Assembly: GCA_020650975.1 (NCBI GenBank)
Contig: JAIPMN010031842.1
Coordinates: 1 to 24,219 of the forward strand
Length of the DNA: 24,219 nucleotides
Direction of reading: 5' to 3'
Source of the DNA: Apostichopus californicus
Lineage: Eukaryota; Echinodermata; Holothuroidea; Aspidochirotida; Stichopodidae
Under the pieces are notes generated by a model. It had not been told where the DNA came from. It did no database searches and saw only the letters and a list, made by a program, of their open reading frames with translations. Made by a program: the position numbers and the translations under genes. Of this stretch, positions 1-11,453 are shown piece after piece. The stretch's first letter is position 1. Each line of letters starts with the position of its first letter.

Positions 1-3000
1 CCCGCCTACTTCCCTTCACCTCTCCCTTACTCCTCCTTCCTTTCCCATCCTCTTCCACTTCCCAATACACACTGAATATGTATACTGAAATAAATGATGG
101 AATATGATTTTCTTTCAAGCATAATTTGAGGATGAACAAGCTTGTCACGGGAATGAAATACTCGTTTCCCTTGCATTGGTGTATTGCGACAGACTATTCA
201 CCACAAAATGTGCGTCGAAATAGAAATTGTACTTTTCTGAAGTACCACAATGCACATATATCCTTTCACGAAGCTAACGTGATATTGACAAGAACCAGTC
301 AGATAGTTGTGAACTGTAAACATGATTGTTTAAAGTGTACATTATCAAAGACTTCAGTTGATAAAATATCTTATTAGTTCATTTAACCAGTTGTGTTTAA
401 CCTGCGGTCTCTGTCAGAATCAAAGTTCAAGCTGTCCTATAGCTGTGTACAATGAGCTACTCTGTGCTATCGGTAAGTAGGCCTATTGTGTATTCGTTTC
501 ATATACAAGTGTACACATATAAAGTAGTCGGACGGAAAATTATCTCTAGAAAAGAAGCTGGTTGTCATTTGTGACCAGGTGGTTGGTTTGGTCGTAACTT
601 TGCTGAGTCATGTCTCTACTTCAGTAGCGAACATTATGAAGAAAAACAAACCACCTCTTTTTGAGCGAGTAAATATATGAGACAACTTCCTCTTAGGAAC
701 CCTATTCCTATGTTATCATTATGCTGTGCATGAGGCAACCGTGTTGGGAATACCGATCCTATCGTTTAAGTGTTTAGAAGAGTTATTAGAGAGATATTTC
801 TCTAATTAATGAGAATTTAGAATCAATTCTAATTAGACATACACATTTGTCATGAGATATATCTCTAACGTAATTAACATATCATTAAATACGGTACTAT
901 TAGATAATTAATAAATTTGATTCAATGAAAGCATTGATTAAATATTTAAACAAAGTCCAGATAGACCCATTTAATTCATATGAATATATCATTAATTTAC
1001 GAAGACATACATCTTTAAAACATTTAACGAATCAATATATCTTTTAGGAATGAAAGCCAACTTTGCTTGTAATTTCCACTGCTGTTCTCAAAATTATGTA
1101 AGCTTGAAAAAAGACAGTAAATATATGTTTCCGATTAAAGTACATCGCAAACCCTGCAGTTTTGAAAAACCCAAGTTAACAGATTCTTGGGAAAACTAAA
1201 GCAACCACAATGGAAAGTTATACAACCTCTCATTTTGTGATGACGTAATAAATTTCCTCTTTTGCATATAGTGCAAGAACGCTTCTTCATTCCTTGTGGT
1301 CTCTACATTTTCTCTTTATTATCATCTATAAAATACGTTTTATTAAGGGTTGGGTATTTTGACTGTTTGATATTTATCGCAAGCAAATAGTTCTATCGAC
1401 TTAATATGATATGCTTGTCGCTGATTGGTTAACCTCTACTGTTTATTCGTAATACGTATAGGCTAGTATCTCCTTGTCAGAACCCTCAATATAATGTATG
1501 TCCATAAAAACCATCGTAAACTGAATGCCGTTCACTCATCTAATCTTACAAGTATATTGGAACAAAATAGTAGTTATTTTTCAAGTTGTATGAGCGTTTG
1601 TTACACGTTTGGAAAGAAGTATCCGTATGTTCAAAATGCGCATGCAAGTATAAAACACGAGCTGTAGCGTAAACCTGTTTAAATGCTCAAGGTACTTGTT
1701 ATATAACAAACTATACGTTCAAGTCATGAGGGTATCTTATCGTTGTATGCTGGTGTCCCCCATAAGTGATACAAGGGTGTTTGCTTAAATCCCTTGACTA
1801 AAACATTTTGGGATGGATGCCCCAGCCCCAGCACCCTCACCTCCCCTGTCCTTATGTACGTCAGTTCTCTGGTATGCTCCCACCTTCCGATATGAAACCT
1901 TCATATACTTTTGCGCCTATTACTTAGACTGGTACCGTAACTCAATATGGAGCATTTATCAATATATTTTGAACGCATTAACAGTACTAGTGTATATCCA
2001 GTGACAAAATCAAATATGGAGGGGTTTGAAGGAACTGCTTTTCGTTTTCATATATTACCCTAAGGTAACATTGTAACTATTATAACTTAAGAAATTGTTC
2101 CTAAGTTGTAAGATGCTTGTTGCCATGGCCAAGCTGATTTCCAGATCAAATATTTTACATCGAAGAAAATATCAATTACTAATATCTTTAGTGTAACGTG
2201 TCGTCCACCGCTCTTTTAATGTACCTTCATTTAAGCTATAATACTTTTAAATACAATGTAATGCAATAGGTCTCCCAATTAGGTTAAGTTGAAATATGTT
2301 GAAATGTATACTGGTTGGTCATCCACCAAGCATTTGTAAACCGTTTTTCCTGTTCCATAAATTTATGAACATATTAATACCAAAGTTGAATCATCAATCA
2401 GAGATGACTTATTTCTTCCGTGAAATAAAAGCATCCTATATGCGTTCATGTTTGTGCACTTTTCAAAGTTACAGTAACAGCTCTATTTAGACGTAATGTT
2501 ATTAGTTCTGTAAGGTTTCTATGGTGAAACATTTAAGGGTTCAGACGAATACAAGCATATTTGATGTTAATCAAACGTTCATGATGGATAAACCCCTCAT
2601 AGTTATTTAAGATTGTATTAATGACAATGTGACTGTTTAAGTATATAGTCCGTCTAAGAAGGTTTGCCGTGTAAACTATTCAAATGTTGATATGGTTACA
2701 TTTTCGGTGATTAATGTACACATTATAAGTATTCCACAACTAGGAGGGGTTGACTAGTACACCGCTCATAGAATTACCAGGAAACAAGTCTTTTAAATTG
2801 ACTATATGGTTGTTAAATTTAGTCCTTTATATCAGAGTAGCCATGATGAACCATTATTTAGGTTTTAATATTGCAATTATAGCATATTTTATGTTCAAAC
2901 TACAATACTTTTACTAAGCCAATGAAACCCTATTTTAACGAAATTCTCTCACGTTGAGCCAGAGTCTTTCCTTTTCAATGCACATTTGATAGATTGATAT

Positions 3001-4170
3001 ATTGTGTTGGACCAGTTCAGAATTGTTTATTAAATAACTAAAGTCAGCGAAGCCATTGTCACAGAAAAAAACACTTTTAATTTCCAGTGAAAAATAAATG
3101 AACATACATTGAATGAAAGATTTTACGATTCGAATTCAAAGTGACATCTTTGCAATATTTGAAATGAGTTTGCACACTGGTGTCCGTGATTTTAATAATG
3201 AAGTGTCTGGTATAAAAGTGCAGAGCTTTACGTTATTACTGTCAGCTGTACGTTACTTACCAGTACGATCATCACTCCGTGGGTTTATTCCAGACTATAA
3301 TCTATGTCTAGATTCCGTTAAACAACAGAAGGAAATCACGAAAGGAGAACATACGAAAACGGGAATGAAAAATATCCAATTGACAAGTTGGCGCCTTGAA
3401 TATCATGTGACGTTTTAATATTCGAACCTGAACGCTTAGTAGATCGTGTAGGATTCAGTATATAGTTGTGACTGATTCCAAAGTTCATAGTTTATGAGTT
3501 TACACAGTCAAAGACTTTATTTGATCATACAATTCATATCTGATATTTATACCTCGCTGTGTTTATTCTGTAATATCAGCCGTTCAAAGTACAAGTCGTA
3601 CGTTACAGTTTGTATTGCTCTCATTTACATATATAATCACGCAAATATTGGAATCACCTGATGTCTTTTGTCACGCGATTGCCTGTATATCATGCAAACT
3701 GTGTACATAACGTACATGTTGTGATGGCCAACAATTGATATCTCTTGACAAGAAAACGACAGATTCTCTTACGAAAAAAAAATGTTTATTTAAGTAATAA
3801 ATATGAAAAGAGAGAAGACATAATGAGCTCAAGAGAAATTCAAATACGTATCGTTATAGGAGCACAAAGAGTCCGTGTTTCGAATTCCGTACATAAATTA
3901 AGTAAAGAAAATAACATATTTTGTTCAACAAAAGTTGCTCTTATTTTCCCACTTAGTTTTCCGTTGTTGATTTACTTCACCGAGCCAGGATTTCTATGAA
4001 CGAATGAGCTCCGTGATAGTAAAGACGTCAGTGATTCTGCCAATTATAAATGGGTTTAGATGTTTACAAATGACTAATAAAATCACTCGAAATCACTTAA
4101 AATCATCGAGAATAACATTTAGTATGTACACTACACGATGACAGCTATAAATATAGCGAACTTTGTTCTG
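1..4170. other. No supportable gene; AT-rich sequence
   Basis: Bases 1-60 are a pyrimidine-rich tract. About 780-1060 is very AT-rich, with small palindromes such as TTAGAGA/TCTCTAA and several TAATTA words. The open frames here (the longest about 108 codons) lack recognisable motifs or splice-consistent structure. Confidence 0.6.
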
Positions 4171-4177
4171 TCATTTA

Positions 4178-5296
4178 TGCAGGCGTCACACTGTCGTGAA
4201 GTTGACACCAGATGGCCATACGAATATGGAATTTTGAATTTCGCACGAAGATGGCCCCGAACTTGGTCAACAGCCAATCAACAGCCGAAGCAAGTACGAT
4301 GCCTACAGAAGGTCACACGATGGCACCCGAACCACACACGAAGGCAACACGAAGATGTGCATTTCTATATAAGTAGTTTACCCGCAGGACACACGAATGC
4401 CACACGAAGGCCACACGATGGCTATAAACGACGACGTATTGATAAGTACATTGTCGAATGCTAGAAAGGCAAATAGCAAGAAATGACAAAGTGAAATAAA
4501 ATAATGCTTTCTTATTGTAAGAGGAGGTGCTGAGCCTGTAAAAGTTGCTCATCATGTTCTCTGAGGTACATCAAAACAAGCAATGCTGCTGCTTTCTTTT
4601 TCCTGGTTGTCTCATCACCAAAGTATGCCATTCTGCAGGAACTGAATTGTGGTTAATTGTGATTTTGATTGTAGTTTTGGGAGTTACACACGCCTCTACT
4701 CTGTAAAGTTGCTTAGGACTGACTGAGGAAGATGCTCTGAGGCTGGCCTTTATATGTCCACGTTAACATGACACCTGGGAAACGCTTGAGGTTCTCAAAT
4801 TCGGCTGTCTTCGCCGACACCGTGGTCCCATCTCGATGTCATCGTACTATAATACGATGGTTACTCGACGGCATTGCGAGGCCTTCACGTAGTCGTGTTG
4901 CCTTCATCAGACAATCGGGCAGCTTCTTGTTTCCTTTGTATTGTCTTCGTGAGGCGAAAATGCCCGATGGCACCCATGAACATACGAAGTAAAAACGAAG
5001 ATGACACGATTTGATAAGATGCCCTCACGATGGCCTTACGAAGGGCAAAATGGACACACGAATTCAACACGAACATGAACCTTCGCAAGGTCTTCCGGTA
5101 ATTTTTTGGCATGCCAAAGATTTTGCCACCGCTCACGAAGTTGCTGCCGGAACCTGAAAAACTCCACCGGCGGTCATGCGATGGCCTAAGATGCCCTCAC
5201 GAATGGCCCGATGTTTTTACGATCAGAGCCGAATTTAAACATTTTCTTTATCGTGTGTCCATCTGGTGTCAACTTCGGGACAGTGTGACGCCAGCA
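4178..5296. mobile_element. DNA transposon relic with long TIRs, PIF/Harbinger-like by its TTA duplication
   Basis: The left end (TGCAGGCGTCACACTGTC, then GAAGTTGACACCAGATGG) is repeated in inverse at the right end, with few mismatches over about 40 bp. Both sides are flanked by TTA (4175-4177 and 5297-5299), the 3-bp duplication typical of PIF/Harbinger. The interior is full of CACGAAG and CACGATGG words in runs such as CACACGAAGGCCACACGATG, dense at 4230-4430 and 4980-5090, and inverted at about 4885-4960. These may be transposase-binding subterminal repeats. The middle (about 4440-4760) differs and holds a short coding-like frame on the minus strand. Superfamily assignment rests only on the duplication and TIR, so it is tentative. 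Confidence 0.75.
4512..4631 (-). pseudogene. Short coding-like frame inside the TIR element; possible transposase N-terminus
   Basis: A 39-codon frame starts at ATG 4631-4629 and stops at TAA 4514-4512. It begins MAYFGDETTRKKKAAALLVL and continues with a charged helix-like stretch (YLREHDEQLLQAQHLLLQ). The composition, a basic patch followed by a Leu/Ala-rich amphipathic segment, looks more coding-like than the surrounding frames. It lies in the non-repetitive middle of the 4178-5296 element, after a TTCCTGCAG that could be an acceptor. A first-exon remnant of the element's own protein is plausible, but I do not recognise a family. Confidence 0.35.
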
Positions 5297-5299
5297 TTA

Positions 5300-7140
5300 C
5301 AAAGGTCACACGGTTCCACAAGATATATTCCTAAATAGTAAGATGATCGTTCATCATTCGTCCTCGTGTTTGCAAGTCTTTCGATGAGATTGCGAGATAC
5401 TGCCAGATGCTAATGCAATTCGACTCGTATCGATTTCAGGACTTATGACACGCTGTTCGCCCGGTATAGTTACAAAAGCATTCTACTTGTTACTGCATAT
5501 GTAGTATGTATTAGATAACGCACTACACTAGAACCATGTTTCGTGCATGATCTGACTGGGTTCAAGTTTTACTCTTTTATTTCTCTGAGATGAAAATAAA
5601 AGTTATTATTCCGTACGCCCTCAATTAGGTCAACAGACGCACACGATAAGGCAAGTTATGGTAAAGTGATAGTATCGTTACACTTAATACAGTATTTTCA
5701 AATACCATTACGGGTCACATTTAATAAATATGTTGACTAATATTATATATTTCGCATGGAATGGCGAAAGGAGGTACTCCACGTAAAGTGAACATAAAAA
5801 AATAATTATATTTTTGATCGTACTTGTCATTTTGATTGCAATAGGCCTATCCAGCGTTCTATCCAAGGGTGCTGTCGTATAAGTCCTAAACGAGTTCAGA
5901 CTGTTGGTCCTAATGTGCGTTATCTGTACTGTTTACAAAACTATCCATTAAAGTAAGACGATGACGTAAAAACATAACACAAACAAACATACGAACACCG
6001 TTGGTGAATTGTTTTATGCTGATGCAGAGGCGTAGCATTAGGCAGGTCAGGCTGTTCTCCGGGCGCACATTATCCAGGTACTCCTAATTTCCAGGGACCC
6101 CCATTATATAGGGACACTAAGTGTTTGTTACAATATTTTGAGCCAATTGATCACAACAGTCAGTCATGTTTATATAGAAGAATTATTAAATTTGTGTTTA
6201 CGTGTCTTAATCTGTTTTATCTCCAAAAGGTTGACAAACAAATCAATTGCACACTGCCCTCACTCAGGTACAGTACATCCGACCTGCTTTATCACAGTCA
6301 TGTACTTCATTGATTCGCATTGAACTGGTAGTTCTTGAATTTAAACCAAGCATTATCGGAAATGCAAAACAAATAACAAACTAAAATCTAAACACAGCTT
6401 TAAGTTTTCTACCCAGAGTATCAAGTTGATTTTCTTCAAATATATGTATTATGTCACCTGTTGTGGGCGAAATTACTTTGAACATGAATGGCCTATGATG
6501 CTCTCTCGTGCAGAAAACAAAATTGACAATATTTAGCGGCGCTATTCGTAGATATTGTTTAAAATACCAGGTCTAAACAGTTGTAGGAAGGTTGTGTCCA
6601 CTTGATTCATCGAGTTAAGCTTAAACATATACTCGAGTAGGTTAAATAAGACGGTATTTTTGGTAGCATATACTAATTGCCATTTAGTAGAATAAAGAGA
6701 ATTATTGCATTATTGATACTCCAGAGCTAATACACGGTTGGCAACAGGGCAGTAGAACCGGATATCACTGTGGGCTGGCCACTTTTCCTAAACTTGGAGG
6801 GCCCATTTTCGACATGCGTTTCAACAGACTGTGTTGTAGTTCGAGGCCAAAACGTGAACATTCGAAACTAAGATATATAACACAAGGTTCGAGACCGAGA
6901 TATGAAGTTTTTATTAATGGTTTACTTATGCAAGGGGTCAAGCATAGTTCCAATGGCAAGCACATCGAGTATTTGTAACGCTAGCGTAACATGTTCAAAT
7001 GCTATCCTCGAAACCAGCATTAATAAGACTAATTATACGTCCCCTACTTAACGTATCCTTTCTGCACTAGAGCCGCCGGATAATCAGTGAAACTGGATTG
7101 TCTGACAGTGTGCGGGTGAACGGAATGGCTTATGTATCAA
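5300..7140. other. No supportable gene
   Basis: AT-rich sequence. At 6025-6042, CAGAGGCGTAGCATTAGG faintly resembles a hAT terminal repeat, but no partner end was found. No coding signal was recognised. Confidence 0.6.
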
Positions 7141-7295
7141 AAATGTCCTGAACAATATAAGCATGTCCAAAATAATATAAGAAGGTCGAAATTTATATGA
7201 ACATGTCTAAACTAATCAAAGAATGTTCAACAATAATATGAAAATGTACAAAATATTATTAGATTGTCGAAACATAATATGACTATGTCGAATGT
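7141..7295. repeat. Degenerate 21-bp AT-rich tandem repeat, about 7 copies
   Basis: The unit is approximately ATGTCCAAAATAATATAAGA. Recognisable copies start with ATGTCC, GGTCG, ATGTCT, ATGTTC, ATGTAC, TTGTCG and ATGTCG, with 19-21 bp spacing. The high divergence suggests an old array. Confidence 0.7.
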
Positions 7296-7949
7296 AACTG
7301 CCAACTTCAACTTTGTAATGAACATTTAGGCGTTTGAAATTACGCCAAATGTTTCAAATATCGAACTTTTTATTTTGATGTGCTGAAAACAGATACATCC
7401 TATCAAGCAAAATGTAACACGATTCACAGTCCATCCATTACCATCTTAATGTATGTGTTTATACGTCGCAAGTTATCCAGTGTTACATCGCATCGTTTAG
7501 TTGGGACGACTGAACATGTTTTCTTGAGTGCTGGTCGATTACGTTTGTGCAGCGTGTTGTGGTTCATCACTTGGACTTGGAAACACTTTGTACAAAACTC
7601 CATATAGCCGGAAGCTTTCGGCGTGGATGGTTTTGGGGATGGAAGTGGGTGCTTGGGTGAGAGACATCAATCCTGCGATAAACACGCAGTGCGCCAGTAG
7701 ACATTGTACATCATGCTCATAGGAGGGGGGATACAAGAGAGGACAAGGGCGAGACAGAGACAGAGGTGTAGTTTATATTTTAGAACAGGAGAGACGTGTG
7801 GAAAGGACAAGGAAATAGGTTGGCATAAAAGTTAATACTGGATGTTATACCTTAATTGTTTTTATGTTTGTGGGTTAGCCGGTTATTCAGTTAGTGAAGC
7901 AGTAAGGTTGCAAACCGGCGGAATCCGTGACTAATGGGGTAAATGAAGG

Positions 7950-9380
7950 TCATGAATGAAGGCGGTGGAGGTCCCCTTTAAGAAGAGAACGGCTTTGAGG
8001 GAGGTGTTTTGCATAATTTGAATGTTTTTCTTTAGTGTGTGCAGAGAAGTTGATGGTTGCTGTGAATCTTCTCCCAGAGTGGACGGATACATTGTTTAAA
8101 GATTAGTAAATTAGTTTAGGGACTGCTGCCTTTCCCTTAAAGAGCATTTGGCGGAGAAGAGAGATGTGGCGAAAGACTCTAGCTTTGACAGTTGAAGTGG
8201 TCCGTCCAGTCCAGGAAGGGAAGAGTTCAAGAAGAGAGCAGATGAGGGAGGGGTGAGCAGATGATCATGCAGATGGACGTTGGGGAAACTGAATGTTTTG
8301 AGTGCGGCACGACTATGGCAGTGAGGGTGGATGAGGTAGGTGGTTTTAGCAGGGTTTAGTTTGATGAGCCATTGGTTTAATAGTTTGTTCGTGTGTCCAG
8401 GTTGCTGTAGAGATGTTTCGTGCCGAAGGTGGACTTACAGCTACCTGTACAGATGACCACTTTATCTGCAAACTTTGAGAGGCGGATATGAGAGGGTGGA
8501 TGAGAGATGTCGTTAACGTGATTATGACAGGGGGTGGGGCGATAGCCATTAACCTCAGTAAAACTGAGCGGTTAGGGAGGAGGTTAGAGGAACGGTGGAT
8601 GATAGCAGGAGAGAGATGAGAATGGCGGAGCTTGGAGCGAAAGCCGGTGTGCAAGACTGGGTCGAAGGTTCTTCAAATGTCCAGGAAGAGGTAATAGTGT
8701 TTGTTTTTCTTTAAAAGCCCTCGTACACAGTATGGATGTAGTAAAGTAGTCTGTGGTGGATCGATGTGCAAAGACTGAGGCTTGGAGAGGGGAGAAGTTA
8801 GAAGGGGTAGATATGGTTTTTAATAACACGCTCCAAGGTTTTCACAAGCATGGGGAGAATAGGGATGGGTCGATAGTTAAGTAGGTTGGCATGTGATTGT
8901 TTTGGTTTGCGGATCATACATAGTTTGTCTTTCTGCCAGGCGTCGGGGAAGTAACCAAGGCGAAGGCAGGCAGTGATAATGTTAGTCAGCATGGATATGG
9001 TGGATGGGGGGGGGGGGCAGGAGCATGTGGGATAGGTAAGTGATTTCGTCAATTCCAGATGAGGAATGTTTAGTGCTCTTGAGTGCCTTGGTGATTTCAC
9101 CAGGGTTGATGACTTCTTTAAGATTGGTAGGGTGGAAGAGGGGTAAAAGTGGGTAAAATGGGAAAGAGGGTGGAAGAGCCGACATTTATTGTTGATGAGA
9201 TTGGCCAAACTCGTCGAAACTGAGACCACAGAGGTTTGAGACCAGGTGTTGTTGGTCTCGGAGACCTACAAGCCTGCTCCCACCTTCTCGTTGTCTTGCC
9301 CCTCCCCAATTCCATCATAAATATCGGGGGGGGGGGCAACTTCTGTAAATCGTACTTGCTTCCAAGTTGTTTCAAGTACT
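7950..9380 (-). pseudogene. Degenerate non-LTR retrotransposon (LINE) reverse transcriptase
   Basis: The minus strand encodes, across several frames, consecutive pieces of a LINE reverse transcriptase. From 9229 to 8798 comes a segment with GYFPDAWQKDKLCMIRKPKQ followed by NYRPIPILPMLVKTLERVI, the classic fingers-region block of CR1/Jockey-like enzymes. Next come RSTTDYFTTSILCTRAF (about 8700-8770) and HTGFRSKLRHSHLSPAIIH (8600-8654). HVNDI then SKFADK follow, with the catalytic FADD replaced by FADK at 8472-8461, and LNPAKT is at about 8342-8359. Weaker similarity continues to about 7950. At least three frame changes and the altered catalytic site make it a dead copy. No endonuclease domain or poly-A end is visible. 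The clade is unresolved. Confidence 0.8.
9006..9017. repeat. Poly-G run inside the LINE relic
   Basis: Twelve G in a row; a second run of eleven G lies at 9326-9336. On the coding (minus) strand they are C-runs in the reverse transcriptase relic, probably slippage after its death. Confidence 0.8.
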
Positions 9381-9399
9381 CTTAAATATAATCTTGACG

Positions 9400-10310
9400 A
9401 AAAAAGCTCTGTGGCTCCTGATATCAACCACAAACAAAGTAACATCTATGATTTGTTAGTAAACTGTTGTGCTGCATTACTTAAGGCACCTGCTTGCACA
9501 TATCTTTTTGAAAAAAAGTCTACTATTAAAAGAAAGAAAGAAACATTAAGTTGTATTATTTTTTACAATATATTTTATTTTATATATGCTCGGTCAACGT
9601 TTGAACTCTTCTTATCAGATGAATTGGAAAGTACCACCAGGTAGTCGACTTAAGGTGCTGTATATGTACTTAAATGTGCTCAGTGAGTTTCTATGACAGC
9701 TTAGGAGAATCTGTGCAAAGATGTTTGAGCTAGCCATATGTTAAACGCTTTCGCTCTTCTTGGAATAATGACTTTATTATGCAAATTTATAGTAAAAAAA
9801 CAGTGTAATTTTGCACTCTTTACATTGGAGGGCAATTATTTGACAAATCTACGCAACCACGAATGTGGGAGAAACAGTTAATGGTTACAATTTTTCATTG
9901 GTGGCTTAACAATCAACATTTGTCGTCCAATTGAGATTCTTCTACTTAATTTAGTTGGTCACACTATGAGGGAAACCATATTTTGCTCTTGAAAAAAATC
10001 TAACCTACTTTGACTCGGCTAGAGATCAAACCTTCACTAATAAGAATTCCTTTTTCATCAAGTTAATAACATCACCAATGTATGTTTTGGTCCAGCCATG
10101 CTGTTTTTAATAGGCCTAGATGCTCCTATATAACATATTTGTTTCCTGTATTATTTGTCGGTGAAATCCAATAGGTTATATTATAAGTCTAAACATTTTA
10201 ACTGACACTCTTGCATAGCTACTTCCGGTTTTTCTAAATATTGTTCAAATAAATACAGGCAACGTGACTTGATAACACATCATATCTTATTTTCAGTTGA
10301 GCTTGACAAC
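9400..10310. other. No supportable gene
   Basis: AT-rich sequence between the LINE relic and the 43-bp duplication. Nothing was recognised on either strand. Confidence 0.6.
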
Positions 10311-10320
10311 ATAGAACAAT

Positions 10321-10405
10321 GAAATGGGGATGTAGGCGGTTTTACACTATCTAACGTAACGTTGAAATGGGGGTGTAGGCGGTTTTACACTATCTAACGT
10401 AACGT
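10321..10405. repeat. 43-bp tandem duplication
   Basis: Two adjacent copies begin GAAATGGGGATGTAGGCGG and GAAATGGGGGTGTAGGCGG and run on through TTTTACACTATCTAACGTAACGT. They differ at one internal base, so the duplication is recent. It lies about 140 bp beyond the hammerhead and could be terminal sequence of the same retroelement. Confidence 0.9.
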
Positions 10406-10540
10406 AGTGGCCAAGAACCTGAATTATTTTTATGGGAGGGCCCGAAGAACATGAACTTATAGCACGCTCCTCATGGTGAAACATAATTGCACCTATTAGG
10501 TGAATTGAGTGTACTTTTAATAGTAGGAAAGACTAGCGTA

Positions 10541-10610
10541 GGTTCTTATGACCAACTAGACCGGTTTCTGCTCTCAACTTTTATAAGAGGAGCTTCATCA
10601 GTAGTAAGCC
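10541..10610 (-). ncRNA. Hammerhead ribozyme, type I, of the Penelope-like element
   Basis: On the minus strand the conserved core is complete. CUGAUGA is at 10601-10595. Stem II pairs GCUC (10593-10590) with GAGC (10573-10570). GAAA is at 10568-10565. The self-complementary stem III ACCGGU is followed by C at 10559, the predicted cleavage position, giving the triplet GUC. Stem I pairs ACUA (10605-10602) with UAGU (10558-10555) and opens into an internal loop, with possible outer pairing of CUU with AAG. The short palindromic stem III matches hammerheads known from Penelope-like elements, which work better as dimers. The 10.1/11.1 position is an A-A mismatch (10594/10569), which may weaken activity. 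It lies about 80 nt downstream of the Penelope-like frame on the same strand. Confidence 0.7.
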
Positions 10611-10686
10611 TTTGAATATTTTATATTCGGCATGAACGTCTCGTTCTCAAAATGCATCTATTTTCTGTGCACGAGTTTTTATGGAC

Positions 10687-11451
10687 TCATAGTGCATCTA
10701 TAAGAGCATCTAAAAGAGCTTCGTGTGAGCCTTGAGAGTCAGCTGATTCTTCGTTAGTACGAAACCTTGAGTTAACAAGTAAATCTTTGAGATTTTGGGC
10801 CCTTTTATAGGCAAGAATCGGTTCTTTTGGAAACAGTTTGGATAATTCCGCGTGTTGCGAAATTAAATGCCAATGTTTCAAAAGTGCTTTTTTCAAATGC
10901 GTGGTTTTGATATGGGGTGTATAGGTAAGCTTGAACACCAGTGGTGGTTCCTTTTGTTTAGGATTGGTAGTGAGGTAATGCCTACGGTTTTCAAAATTTA
11001 CGCCTTTAGTGGCTGTGGCAATTTCCTCTTTCTTATAGTTACGGAGTAACAGTTTCTCTGTGAACGCGTTCTTTTTCTGTAAGAAATCAGTCTCGTTGTT
11101 ACAGAGACGTGCGTATCGTAATATTTCCCCTTTAATGAAGCCTTTAAAAGTGGCTAGTGGGTGTGCAGAGTTTCTGTCAAGGTATTGGAAGGTTTCCGTG
11201 GGTTTGGTGTGGACTTTAGTGTCTAATAACCCATTGGATCGGAACCTTGTAAAATCCGGCTGCAGCCACTGTATAATCCCGCTGCAGCCACTGTAAAATC
11301 CAGCTGCAGCCACTACATAATAATGCTGCAGCCTCTGCAAAATCTGGCTGCAGCCACTGCATAATTCCGCTGCAGCAACTTGATTCGTTATTAAACGATG
11401 GAGATTTATGTTTGCAGACCGGCGTTGCCTATTATGTGAAAACACTGGCAA
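10687..11451 (-). pseudogene. Penelope-like element, 3' (thumb/post-RT) part, fused in frame to minisatellite sequence
   Basis: A 254-codon open frame. Residues about 68-230 resemble the region after the YxDD palm motif in Penelope-like reverse transcriptases: RFRSNGLLDT, KPTETFQYL (83-91), SAHP, GFIKGEILRYARL (104-116), KHWHLI (192-197) and FPKEPILAYKRAQNLKDLLV (207-226). The catalytic RT core is missing upstream, so the copy is 5'-truncated. No GIY-YIG endonuclease or its cysteine-rich linker follows residue 230. The frame closes with a short repeat (ALLDALIDAL) and TGA. Residues about 24-67 are encoded by the CTGCAG minisatellite and are not retroelement-derived. The frame is undamaged over about 180 codons, which suggests a young insertion, but without the RT core it cannot be active. 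The first 23 residues have no known match. Confidence 0.7.
11247..11380. repeat. 22-bp minisatellite with CTGCAG core, about 5.5 copies
   Basis: The unit is approximately GCTGCAGCCACTGTAAAATCC plus one variable base. Most copies contain the 10-bp palindrome GGCTGCAGCC or a close variant. Copies are imperfect but register is kept at 22 bp (one is 23). On the minus strand it is read through as part of the Penelope-like frame. Confidence 0.85.
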
Positions 11452-11453
11452 AA

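Noticed and set aside
3113..3418. 101-codon plus-strand open frame
   Set aside because: No recognisable motif and no splice-consistent borders; this length occurs by chance in this much sequence.
4900..4912. TCATCAG (CUGAUGA on minus) as a possible second hammerhead
   Set aside because: No stem II followed by GAAA and no cleavage triplet downstream.
6025..6042. CAGAGGCGTAGCATTAGG resembling a hAT terminal repeat
   Set aside because: No matching inverted end or 8-bp duplication found nearby.
6885..6900. GGTTCGAGACC resembling a tRNA T-arm
   Set aside because: No anticodon arm, acceptor pairing or A-box at the required distance. No tRNA gene was found in the window.
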